Assembly (NCBI GenBank): GCA_963580245.1
Contig: CAUZJO010000120.1
Location: 1-14,239, forward strand
Direction: 5' to 3'
Length of the DNA stretch: 14,239 nucleotides
Origin: CAUZJO01 sp963580245
GTDB taxonomy: Bacteria; Sumerlaeota; Sumerlaeia; MVZB01
Shown here: in pieces, positions 7,557-13,954 of the stretch
Layout: every line of letters begins with the position of its first letter
Numbering within the stretch: the stretch's first letter is position 1
The notes under the pieces: model-generated
Database searches by the model: none
Told to the model about the DNA's origin: nothing
Seen by the model: only the letters and a program-made list of their open reading frames with translations
Program-made: the position numbers and the translations under genes

Positions 7557-7802
7557 TTAAGAATGGGGATTGACAAGAGAGATTTTGACCCTTTGCGTCG
7601 AGTCAAGGTCAAACCCGAACCCCTATTGCGGCGACGTCAAACCTCAACACTACCGAACAGCGCGGAATGAGGAATATTTGATCAGTTCTTTGCTGACAAA
7701 AACGGGTCAGAATCACCCGATTTTGACATGAGGTCTCAAGTATGGGCCACGTAATCCCGTTCAACGCTTGATCACAGGCATTCTTGCATGGGAGAGTTCA
7801 GT
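7557..7802. other. Intergenic boundary before the TIR block
   Basis: In these 246 bases the composition changes from GC-rich to AT-richer. TTTGACC (7584-7590) and GGTCAAA (7607-7613) form a 7-bp inverted repeat just after the fusion gene. A second hairpin with A/T flanks is listed separately. No insertion-sequence ends or tRNA are seen that would mark how the block arrived. Confidence 0.4.
7698..7724. terminator. Possible intrinsic terminator (bidirectional form)
   Basis: The stem CGGGT (7703-7707)/ACCCG (7715-7719) has a 7-base loop. It is flanked by AAAAA on the left and, after one A, TTTT (7721-7724) on the right. The short stem and short T-run make it a modest candidate. It lies about 140 bases beyond the fusion gene and about 80 bases before the membrane-protein start. 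Confidence 0.4.
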
Positions 7803-8207
7803 ATGGAGAACAAGAACAAGCATCTCGAGTTTATCCAAATGGCCATCACGAGGATGGCAGCCAACTCATTCTTGATCAAGGGTTGGAGCGTCACGCTCGT
7901 GGCGGCTCTATTTGCGCTGGCCGCGGTTCAGGACTCTCATCGGTTTGTTTGGCTGGCACTTATTCCGTCGCTTATGTTTTAGGGATTGGACGGGTACTTC
8001 CTGAAACAAGAACGGCTCTTTCGATGCCTGTATGATAGTGTAAGGGGAAAAGCAGACGACCAAGTCGATTTTTCATTGAATACCGCCACCCATCAAGGCG
8101 AAGTCGCCTCTTGGTTAATGGTTGGTTTGTCGAGAACACTCATAGCATTTCATGGATGTCTGATTGCCTCAATTGTTATCGTTTATTATTTTATCAAGAC
8201 TGGATAG
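7803..8207 (+). pseudogene. Small multi-pass membrane protein, interrupted by an in-frame TAG
   Basis: The reading frame has 134 codons with TAG at codon 60 (7980-7982). The start at 7803 (MENKNKHLEF) is chosen over ATG 7788 because GGGAG lies eight bases upstream and, from memory, family members begin MENKNKHLEFIQ. The frame continues unbroken past the stop as GLDGYFLKQERLF. The family usually reads F-W-G/L-L-D here, so Trp TGG to TAG is a single base change. Membrane segments are at about 23-41, 47-61 (ending at the stop) and 106-131 (TLIAFHGCLIASIVIVYYF); a charged cytosolic stretch (66-92) lies between. Its neighbour is a ThsB-type TIR-like gene six bases downstream, and homologues of this pair tend to co-occur (recollection, not checked). 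A plausible role is membrane effector of a TIR signalling system, like SLATT-type 2TM effectors; this is inference. Confidence 0.7.
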
Positions 8208-8212
8208 ACGGA

Positions 8213-8803
8213 ATGGCCAAAAGGGTCTTTTTCAGCTTTCATTATCAAGACGTGATGGACTTTAGGGCCAAGGTTGTCAGAAACCATTGGGTAACAAAGC
8301 CGGATAGGGAGGCGGCCGGATTCTTCGATGCATCAGTTTGGGAATCAGCCAAGAAGAGCGGCGAGTTATCCGTCAAGAGATTAATCAACAGCGCGATACG
8401 GAATACGTCAGCGACTGTTGTTTTGATAGGTGCGCACACATATTCTCGGCGGTGGGTAAGGTGCGAAGTTATGAAAAGCATCGAAAAGTGGAATATTTTG
8501 GTAGGGATTCATATAAATTCAATTCCAGATAAGTACAAATCGGTTAAGCCATTGGGCCAAAATCCACTTGAATATCTTGCGATTTCTATCGAGCGAGACG
8601 GAAGTCGCATTAGACTCGTTGAGTGCGATCGTAATCGATGGTGGTGTTTTAGAGACTCGAATTCCCCATGTCGATGTAATTATCGATTGCCTACGAGGAT
8701 GTGGGGGAAGTGTACAAAACTGTCGGAAATATTTCCCGTCTATGACTGGATAGCACATGGTGGTTACAGCCAATTTGCCGAATGGGTGGGAAATGATGGG
8801 TAG
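8213..8803 (+). CDS. MTH538/ThsB-type TIR-like protein (Thoeris-like)
   Basis: This 196-residue protein appears intact. The N-terminus MAKRVFFSFHYQD is the first strand and loop of the MTH538 TIR-like family (PF08937), to which Thoeris ThsB belongs. It also shows an R-N turn (23-24), a variable region to 50, the core strand ATVVLIGAHTYSRRWVRCEV (67-86), and VGIHINSIPD (97-106). In Thoeris, ThsB makes an NAD-derived signal after phage infection and activates an effector. Glu85 in RRWVRCEV is where the W-x-x-(x)-E catalytic Glu of TIR enzymes would fall (inference). GQNPLEYL (115-122) and the C-terminal FPVYDWIAHGGYSQFAEWV (174-192) match the longer members of the family. It starts six bases after the membrane-protein stop, with a weak ribosome site (GACGGA). 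Composition is AT-richer than the flanking genes. No SIR2/SLOG ThsA is adjacent. Confidence 0.82.
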   Translation: MAKRVFFSFHYQDVMDFRAKVVRNHWVTKPDREAAGFFDASVWESAKKSGELSVKRLINSAIRNTSATVVLIGAHTYSRRWVRCEVMKSIEKWNILVGIHINSIPDKYKSVKPLGQNPLEYLAISIERDGSRIRLVECDRNRWWCFRDSNSPCRCNYRLPTRMWGKCTKLSEIFPVYDWIAHGGYSQFAEWVGNDG

Positions 8804-8807
8804 TGCC

Positions 8808-8812
8808 GGAGG
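8808..8812 (+). promoter_or_regulatory. Ribosome binding site of the second TIR gene
   Basis: A perfect GGAGG lies six bases before the ATG at 8819. It fixes that start over ATG 8846 further in. It is the best Shine-Dalgarno in the three-gene block. Confidence 0.65.
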
Positions 8813-8818
8813 TTTACG

Positions 8819-9193
8819 ATGTCTTTATTAACTGAGGGAAGATTGATGGTCATATCAGAAGCCGAATCGATGCGTAGGCATCGAGACAAGATCAAGTCTT
8901 CACCAGCCCTATCCTCTATAACAATATTTTTGTCGCATAGCCAGGCAGACAAGGATTTGGTAAACGGCTTGATCCTGTTACTAGCCGAGTCAGGAATCTC
9001 AGTGTACGTCGATTGGAGTGATGCTTCCATGCCAAGAGAGACAAGCAGAGCAACAGCCGATAAGATAAAACGAAGAATAAGAGAGCTGGATAGTCATGGG
9101 AGATTGAGAATCTATGCACCAAATGAATGGTCAGGTGTTGTGGCGGAATCTTTCTTGCGTAGTCGTATACTCAGCAAAAGGGTGTATATGTAA
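8819..9193 (+). pseudogene. TIR-domain protein, truncated before the catalytic region
   Basis: The frame encodes 124 residues. It opens MSLLTEGRL with a charged helix (to about 30). A classic bacterial TIR start follows: ITIFLSHSQADKDLVNGLIL (34-53), ISVYVDWSDASMPRETS (60-76), then TADKIKRRIREL (79-90). Family members normally continue with a strand such as fixlATpN, then SxWvpWELG, which bears the catalytic Glu, and further strands, for about 180-200 residues. Here only a vague echo remains (RLRIYAPNEWSG, 95-106), and the frame ends at TAA 9191-9193. I found no continuation in the other two frames before 9262. It is therefore probably a degraded or truncated TIR, predicted to lack NADase activity. 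It sits 15 bases after the ThsB-like gene with a strong ribosome site, so it was probably the third gene of one operon. Confidence 0.7.
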
Positions 9194-9262
9194 TGTAGGT
9201 TTATTACGAACTAGAGAATGTTATTCAGTTTCACGGGATTCGGAATTAAGCCCTCCGTAATC

Positions 9263-11296
9263 TCACCGATGTTCTGTGGCCATCTTCATGCGATGCTCGA
9301 TCACCGGATCTCCGCAGCCGGTCCACTTTACCCGGCGGTTGCCACCCAGGACAATCGATGAAACGAAGTCTCCGACAAGCCGAATATTCGGGATAAACAT
9401 CTGTTCCGTAAAGTATCGGTCCTCCTTAAAATCAACGCCTGTCAGGTCGGCGATGGTTTCTCCGGAGCTTTCGGCCAGGCCGTGGGCGAGGAGGACCCAA
9501 GGGCCGGCGCCGCGTAGTCCGACGATCGTCGGCGGGGCGGAGAAGCGGGTGGCCAGGTGTTTTTGCGCCAGCAGGATGTCTTGGATGCGCAGGGCCGGTT
9601 CGGTCAGGTTGTAGCTGGGGAAGAAGTTGATCGCGTCGCGCCGCGCGAGGTGCTCGTCATCGTGGGCCAATTCGCCGATCCCGAAACAATCGATCGAGAG
9701 GACCGGGCGGCCGGCCTGGAGGTAGGTGGAGAGGGCCTTGCCGGCGGCCCCGCCCCCGCCCCCGCCCGCGACGCCGGCGTTGCCTTTGGGGTGGATCAGC
9801 AGGACGGGGGCGGGCGTCTGGTCGGAGTCGGAGCCGGTCGGCTCGGGGAGCCACAGGAGGGCCGGGACGCGCTGGCCCGTTCGCGCATTGCGCAGATAGT
9901 ATTTCTCGCTCGCGCCCGAATCGGTCGGGGCGGCGGCGGCGGGTTCCACTTCAATCTCGTCCTCGTGCGGTTCCGCGACGCCCAACGTCGTCCGATACGC
10001 GCGGCCATAAACGTTTACGAAATCCGCGCGGTCGCGCTTGAGGTGTTCGATCACCCGCCGCTCACGGGCGCGGCGCTCGGCGGCGAAGAATTCCTGCATC
10101 GACCCGACGTTGGCCGGGACGCCGCGCCGCGCGAAGACGGATAGGTCTTTCTTGGAGTCGACCTTGAAGTCCCGCTCCAGGAAATCGACCGCCGGCCGGT
10201 CGGGATAGAACCACTTCCCGAACCAGGCGTAAACGGCCTCCCGCGACGCCTTGTTGTAATTATGCCCGGCGTCTTCCTGTTGATGGGCGATCTTGTCCCC
10301 GGCGCCGTGGAGTTCATAAACGGCCCGGATCGCGGGGTATTCGATCTGGGGCGTGGTCTTCGTCCAGTCGCCGCTCGCGCTGATCATCAGCAGGGGCCGG
10401 GGGGCCATCAACGCGCCGATTTCCATGCTGTCGGAATCCACGCGCAGGCCCGGCAGGTTCTCGCAGCGGCAGCCGCCCTGCATCGAGTGCGAGATCATGT
10501 TGACCGGCGCGGCGACCTTGACGCGGTCGTCCACCGCGTAGAGCAGAAACGTCTGCGTCCCTCCGCCCGATGCGCCCGTGCAACCGATCGCGTCGCGATC
10601 GACGTCAGGCAGCGACTGGAGGAAATCGATCGCGCGGATGCCGTTATAGAGTTGCATCGCCCCGGGCAAAATGCCCCACAGCGCTTCGCGCGGGCCGTTG
10701 AAGCGGTGCTCTCTCAAAATCCGCTCGTTATCGGCATAGGCGACCATATCGTAGGTGAAGCAGACATAACCCTGGCGCGCGAAGTTGATCGCCCGGCCGG
10801 GGACCGAGGCGACTTCGCTGTTCTCTAATCGCCCATGTTTCCAATGACCGTGGGGACAGAGGACGGCGGGGAATTTCAGCGTCGGATCATCGAGGACCGG
10901 TCGATACAGGTTTCCCGTCACGTAATAGCCCGGATAGGTCTCGAGCAGGACCTTCTCGACCGAATAGTTCGGGTGCTCCTTGCGCTCGAAGATGAGGGCA
11001 TTGAGCGGCCCCTTCTCGGGCATCGGCCACAATCCTGCCGCGATCAGGATGCGCCGACGCAACTCCTCGCGCCGGATTTCCCATTCGTCGAGCGTCTCGG
11101 GGGCCTCGAAGACCTGGAGCGTGTGGATCGAGTTGAGGTTCTCGGTCCGCATGTCAGCTGTCTCGGGTGTTTTGGCACGTGCCTCAGATACCTCATCCGT
11201 CCCTTTCGGCGTCAAGGCGCAACCCGCGCAAGCGAGCGCGATCAGGATCGTGCCGCCAAGTTGAAAAAGCACCGAATGCGTAGGCTTCATCTTCAT
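9263..11296 (-). CDS. Two-domain alpha/beta-hydrolase lipoprotein (acetylxylan-esterase-like)
   Basis: This is a 677-residue predicted lipoprotein. The N-terminus has basic residues, a hydrophobic stretch (FQLGGTILIALA) and candidate lipid-bearing Cys at 26 (CAGC) or 23. The first hydrolase domain spans about 100-365: FPAVLCPHGHWKHG (142-155, oxyanion region), GCTGASGGGTQ (238-248, G-x-S-x-G elbow with nucleophile Ser243), SASGDWT with Asp310 as a possible acid, and AGHNYN with His345. The C-terminal half (about 440-660) is a second, degenerate alpha/beta-hydrolase-like fold (PAPVLLIHPKG, GRPVLSIDCFGIGE) with a Gly-rich run where a loop would be. Such large esterase-like proteins are common in polysaccharide-degrading Planctomycetes-type bacteria. 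The substrate is not predictable; ester removal from plant or algal glycans is a guess. It lies 36 bases downstream of panC on the same strand with a weak ribosome site. The ATG at 11290 (M3) is an alternative start. Confidence 0.8.
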   Translation of the reverse strand: MKMKPTHSVLFQLGGTILIALACAGCALTPKGTDEVSEARAKTPETADMRTENLNSIHTLQVFEAPETLDEWEIRREELRRRILIAAGLWPMPEKGPLNALIFERKEHPNYSVEKVLLETYPGYYVTGNLYRPVLDDPTLKFPAVLCPHGHWKHGRLENSEVASVPGRAINFARQGYVCFTYDMVAYADNERILREHRFNGPREALWGILPGAMQLYNGIRAIDFLQSLPDVDRDAIGCTGASGGGTQTFLLYAVDDRVKVAAPVNMISHSMQGGCRCENLPGLRVDSDSMEIGALMAPRPLLMISASGDWTKTTPQIEYPAIRAVYELHGAGDKIAHQQEDAGHNYNKASREAVYAWFGKWFYPDRPAVDFLERDFKVDSKKDLSVFARRGVPANVGSMQEFFAAERRARERRVIEHLKRDRADFVNVYGRAYRTTLGVAEPHEDEIEVEPAAAAPTDSGASEKYYLRNARTGQRVPALLWLPEPTGSDSDQTPAPVLLIHPKGNAGVAGGGGGGAAGKALSTYLQAGRPVLSIDCFGIGELAHDDEHLARRDAINFFPSYNLTEPALRIQDILLAQKHLATRFSAPPTIVGLRGAGPWVLLAHGLAESSGETIADLTGVDFKEDRYFTEQMFIPNIRLVGDFVSSIVLGGNRRVKWTGCGDPVIEHRMKMATEHR

Positions 11297-11332
11297 GGGG
11301 TATTCTTGTGTGAAATCATCAATGCGGAATCA

Positions 11333-12115
11333 TCAAAGTCGAATATTGTCAATCAGCCGCGCTTTTCCCAGATAAACCGCCACGGCGATCAGAGTGTTGC
11401 CCGGTTCGGCCCGGGCGAGCGGGGCCAGCGTCTTGAGCGAACGGGCCTCCAGGTAGTCGATGCGCGGCAGGCCCGCGGAGGCGATACGCCGGCGCGCCAG
11501 ACCGAGTAGCGTCTCGATGTCGCGCTCGCCGGACGCGAACGCCTCGGCCGCCGCGCGGAGTCCCTTGTGGATTTGAGGGGCGGCGGCGCGTTGCTCGGGC
11601 GTCAGGTATTGATTGCGCGAGCTGATGGCCAGTCCGTCGGGCTCGCGCACGGTCTCGACCCCGACAATCTCGGTTGGGACATTCAGGTCCTCGACCATGC
11701 GCCGGATGGCGAGCAGTTGCTGGGCGTCTTTCCAGCCGAACACCGCGACGGTCGGTTGCGCCAGCATCAGCAGCTTGAGCACCACGGTCGTCACTCCGCG
11801 GAAATGCCCCGGCCGCGAGTGCCCGCAGAGCGGTTCGGTCAGCTCCTCGACGCTCACGTATGTCTGGTAGCCCGGCGGGTAGATCGCATCGGGGGCCGGG
11901 GCGAAAACCACGTCCACCCCCTGCGCCTCGCAGCCCTCCAGGTCGGACTGGAGCGAGCGAGGGTAGCGCTCATAATCCTCGCCCGGGCCGAATTGGGTGG
12001 GATTGACGAAGATACTCACGCAAACCCGCTCGGCCCTCGCCCGCGCCGCCGGGATCAGCCCCTCATAATGCCCCCCGTGCAACGCCCCCATCGTCGGCGC
12101 CAGGGCGTTCGTCAC
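11333..12115 (-). CDS. panC: Pantothenate synthetase (pantoate--beta-alanine ligase), true 5' end unclear
   Basis: PanC joins pantoate and beta-alanine using ATP to make pantothenate for coenzyme A. Motifs from the GTG at 12115: ALAPTMGALHGGH (HxxH nucleotide-binding signature, His13 and His16), SIFVNPTQFGPGEDYERYPR (34-53), VFGWKDAQQL (usually FGEKDxQQL) and LAISSRNQYL (KMSKS-like). The C-terminal PanC domain follows. The listed start is the first standard codon, but homology continues upstream in frame as PRLLTDPAEYQRLTLQWRSE (to 12178), matching the normal N-terminal helix. No ATG, GTG or TTG exists between the upstream TGA (12209-12211) and 12115; only CTG codons at 12203-12205 and 12139-12141. 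Initiation is either at CTG, or lost through the adjacent repeat, or affected by a base error. Only a gap of 36 bases separates it from the esterase downstream. Confidence 0.88.
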   Translation of the reverse strand: MTNALAPTMGALHGGHYEGLIPAARARAERVCVSIFVNPTQFGPGEDYERYPRSLQSDLEGCEAQGVDVVFAPAPDAIYPPGYQTYVSVEELTEPLCGHSRPGHFRGVTTVVLKLLMLAQPTVAVFGWKDAQQLLAIRRMVEDLNVPTEIVGVETVREPDGLAISSRNQYLTPEQRAAAPQIHKGLRAAAEAFASGERDIETLLGLARRRIASAGLPRIDYLEARSLKTLAPLARAEPGNTLIAVAVYLGKARLIDNIRL

Positions 12116-12198
12116 CCCTTCGCTGCGCCACTGGAGGGTCAGGCGTTGATACTCGGCCGGGTCGGTGAGGAGCCGCGGGAGGGTGGGTGAGGGGGAAG

Positions 12199-12236
12199 GG
12201 TTCAGGGTTCAGGGTCCGGGGTCCGGGGTTCAGGGT
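12199..12236. repeat. Heptamer tandem repeat at the panC 5' end
   Basis: There are five consecutive 7-base units plus a partial sixth: GGTTCAG twice, GGTCCGG twice, GGTTCAG once (pattern A A B B A), then GGT. The two unit types differ at two positions. The array begins about 20 bases upstream of where PanC homology starts and supplies in-frame TGA stops (minus strand) at 12209-12211 and 12230-12232. Similar GGTTCAG-type heptamer arrays occur between genes in many environmental genomes (general recollection). Confidence 0.85.
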
Positions 12237-12364
12237 ATGAACGATTGTTCGCCCATGCGTTTGATTTCAGATACCATGGAGACTCAGGATCTCGTACTTA
12301 CGCTAACATGTCCGGCTGGTTTCCGAAATTCAATTACGGCTCGTTTAGCGCACGGGGGGTGCAA

Positions 12365-12380
12365 CTCGCGGAACCGCGAG
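12365..12380. repeat. Short perfect palindrome
   Basis: CTCGCGG, then AA, then CCGCGAG: two 7-base arms with almost no spacer. As RNA it can only form a 5-6 bp hairpin. As DNA it could be a dimeric protein-binding site. It is about 135 bases upstream of dapL. Confidence 0.4.
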
Positions 12381-12413
12381 ATGAACCCCGATCCGTCGGT
12401 TCGACTTGGAGTT

Positions 12414-12480
12414 TCTTGACACTTCATCCCGTGTATGTGACAGACTCTATCAAGTTGACACGGGAGTTTCCTTGTCAAGA
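12414..12480. promoter_or_regulatory. Nested inverted repeat upstream of dapL
   Basis: Outer arms are TCTTGACA (12414-12421) and TGTCAAGA (12473-12480). Inner arms are CCCGTGT (12428-12434) and ACACGGG (12458-12464). Both pairs are perfect, with similar spacers of 6 and 8 bases between outer and inner arms. The structure ends 32 bases before the dapL ATG. It also contains TTGACAC twice in direct orientation. It could be a leader hairpin, a regulator-binding site or a small mobile repeat. No U-tract follows, so a terminator is unlikely. Confidence 0.45.
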
Positions 12481-12512
12481 TTCTCAGCTCATGATTGGGA
12501 TTTGACGCGACC

Positions 12513-13784
12513 ATGACGCCAACGACCGACACGATTTCACCATCCGCCGAAAACGCGGCGGACCCCTATTTCCAAAAGCTCTTCGCCGAGCGGATCGGGG
12601 GGGCCGGGTACGGCAAGAGCACGGCGATCTATAAGTTCGAGAAGATCAAGCGGGCCAAACGGGCGGCGCTCGAAGCCAACCCCGGCGGCCAATTGCTCGA
12701 TTTCGGCATCGGCGAGAACGACGAGCCGGCCCCCGCTAGCGTCCGCCGGGCGATGGAGCGCGAGATCAACGAGCCGGCCAATCGCGGCTATGCCGACAAC
12801 GGCATCCCCGAGTATAAAGAGGCGGCGGCCCGAACCATGCGGCGCGAATACGGCGTCGCGCTGGACCCGGCGACCGAGGTCAACCACTGCATCGGCTCCA
12901 AACCGGCGCTGGCGCTGATACCGGGGATGTTCATCAACCCCGGCGACGTCTGCATCATGACCGTCCCCGGTTATCCGGTGGCCGGGACGTGGGCGCGATA
13001 TTTCGGCGGCGAGGTCCATCAGGCCCCGCTCGAGGCCGCGAACGATTTCCTGGTCGATTTGGACGCGATCCCCGCCGACGCGCGCCGCCGCGCCAAGCTG
13101 CTGGTCCTCAACTACCCCAACAGCCCGACCGGCGCGCTGGCCACCGAGGATTTTTATCGGCGCGTGATCGATTTCGCTCACGAAAACGATCTGGTGGTGG
13201 TCAATGACGCCGCCCACCTGGTCCTCACGTACGGTCGCAAGCCGCTCAGCTTCCTGGCGGTCGAGGGCGCGCGCGAGGTGGGCCTCGAGACGCACACGAT
13301 GAGCAAGGGGTTCGACATGATCGGCTGGCGGCTGGGGTTCCTCGCGGGGCATGCGCGCCTGGTTTCGGCCTTCGCCGATATGAAGGACAACACCGATTCG
13401 GGCCAGTTCATCGCGATCCAGAAGGCCGCGACGGTCGCGCTCGACGACCCCACGATTCCCGCCGCGACCCGCGCCAAGTACGAGCGGCGGCTGCGCAAGC
13501 TGGTCGCGACGCTGAACGAGGTCGGCCTACGCGCCCAGATGCCCGGCGGCACCTACTTCCTGATGGTAAAATCCCCCCGCGCCGTCAAAGGCGGCCCCAC
13601 GTTCGAAAACGCCGAAGCCGCCGGCCAATGGCTGATCCGCGATAAACTCATCTGCACCGTCCCCTACGCCGAAGGCGAAATGCTCCGCTTCTCGGCGACC
13701 TACGTCGCGTCGACCGAAGCGGATGAGGATGCGTTGATGGGTGAGCTTAAGGGGCGGTTGGGTGGGGTGGAGTTTGAATTTTAG
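12513..13784 (+). CDS. dapL: LL-diaminopimelate aminotransferase (PLP, fold type I)
   Basis: DapL converts tetrahydrodipicolinate directly to LL-diaminopimelate with glutamate as amino donor, bypassing the succinylase/acetylase steps. The product feeds lysine and peptidoglycan synthesis. The 423-residue protein closely follows the family: DPYFQKLFAERIGG (17-30), STAIYKFEKIKRAKR (36-50), LLDFGIGENDEPAP (61-74), NRGYADNGIPEYKEAAAR (90-107), NHCIGSKPAL (124-133), VLNYPNSPTG (198-207), NDAAH (231-235) and HTMSKGFDMIGWRLGF (261-276) with the PLP lysine at 265. The start at ATG 12513 is preferred; a TTG six codons upstream and an out-of-frame ATG at 12491 are alternatives. The ribosome site is weak. 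The DapL route is known from plants, Chlamydiae, Verrucomicrobia, spirochaetes and others. Two related aminotransferases could be confused with it, but the N-terminal block is specific. Confidence 0.9.
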   Translation: MTPTTDTISPSAENAADPYFQKLFAERIGGAGYGKSTAIYKFEKIKRAKRAALEANPGGQLLDFGIGENDEPAPASVRRAMEREINEPANRGYADNGIPEYKEAAARTMRREYGVALDPATEVNHCIGSKPALALIPGMFINPGDVCIMTVPGYPVAGTWARYFGGEVHQAPLEAANDFLVDLDAIPADARRRAKLLVLNYPNSPTGALATEDFYRRVIDFAHENDLVVVNDAAHLVLTYGRKPLSFLAVEGAREVGLETHTMSKGFDMIGWRLGFLAGHARLVSAFADMKDNTDSGQFIAIQKAATVALDDPTIPAATRAKYERRLRKLVATLNEVGLRAQMPGGTYFLMVKSPRAVKGGPTFENAEAAGQWLIRDKLICTVPYAEGEMLRFSATYVASTEADEDALMGELKGRLGGVEFEF

Positions 13785-13905
13785 ATCCCTCTGTCCGTCC
13801 ACGCCTAGACCATCCGTTCGGAAATGTATGAAAAAAGACACGGAAGGAAATCGGTCAAGAAGCCGAGGTTGGGTAGATTCTCAGGATATATATGTGAAGC
13901 GTTAT

Positions 13906-13922
13906 TCAGATACGGAATCTGA
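13906..13922 (+). terminator. Weak hairpin downstream of dapL
   Basis: TCAGAT (13906-13911) and ATCTGA (13917-13922) form a 6-bp stem with a 5-base loop, followed by a mildly T-rich stretch. It is about 120 bases after the dapL stop. The stem is AT-rich and weak for a terminator. The rest of 13785-13951 is AT-richer than dapL and holds only short frames (about 32-36 codons) with no recognisable product. Confidence 0.25.
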
Positions 13923-13954
13923 TCTTGTACCTTAACGTCGCGTAGATAAGTCTA

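Larger units (their letters stand above)
12182..12512. other. Divergent intergenic region between panC and dapL
   Basis: About 330 bases hold no supported gene. The plus-strand frame at 12245-12505 starts on TTG, has no ribosome site and no recognisable domain. The region contains the heptamer repeat, a short palindrome (12365-12380) and the large nested inverted repeat (12414-12480). TTGACA-like hexamers at 12416-12421 and 12455-12460 point toward dapL, but neither has a convincing -10 at 16-18 bases. Confidence 0.5.

Noticed and set aside
8111..8212. Upstream extension of the ThsB-like gene
   Set aside because: It overlaps the end of the membrane-protein frame and has no family match. MAKRVFFSF at 8213 is the typical N-terminus.
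9720..9790. Frameshift in the Gly-rich segment of the esterase
   Set aside because: The frame is continuous on both sides and hydrolase-like sequence resumes. It is a low-complexity loop, although a GC-rich tract is a place where assembly errors can occur.
12245..12505. Possible 86-codon plus-strand gene between panC and dapL
   Set aside because: It has a TTG start, no ribosome site and no recognisable domain, and it overlaps the inverted repeats.
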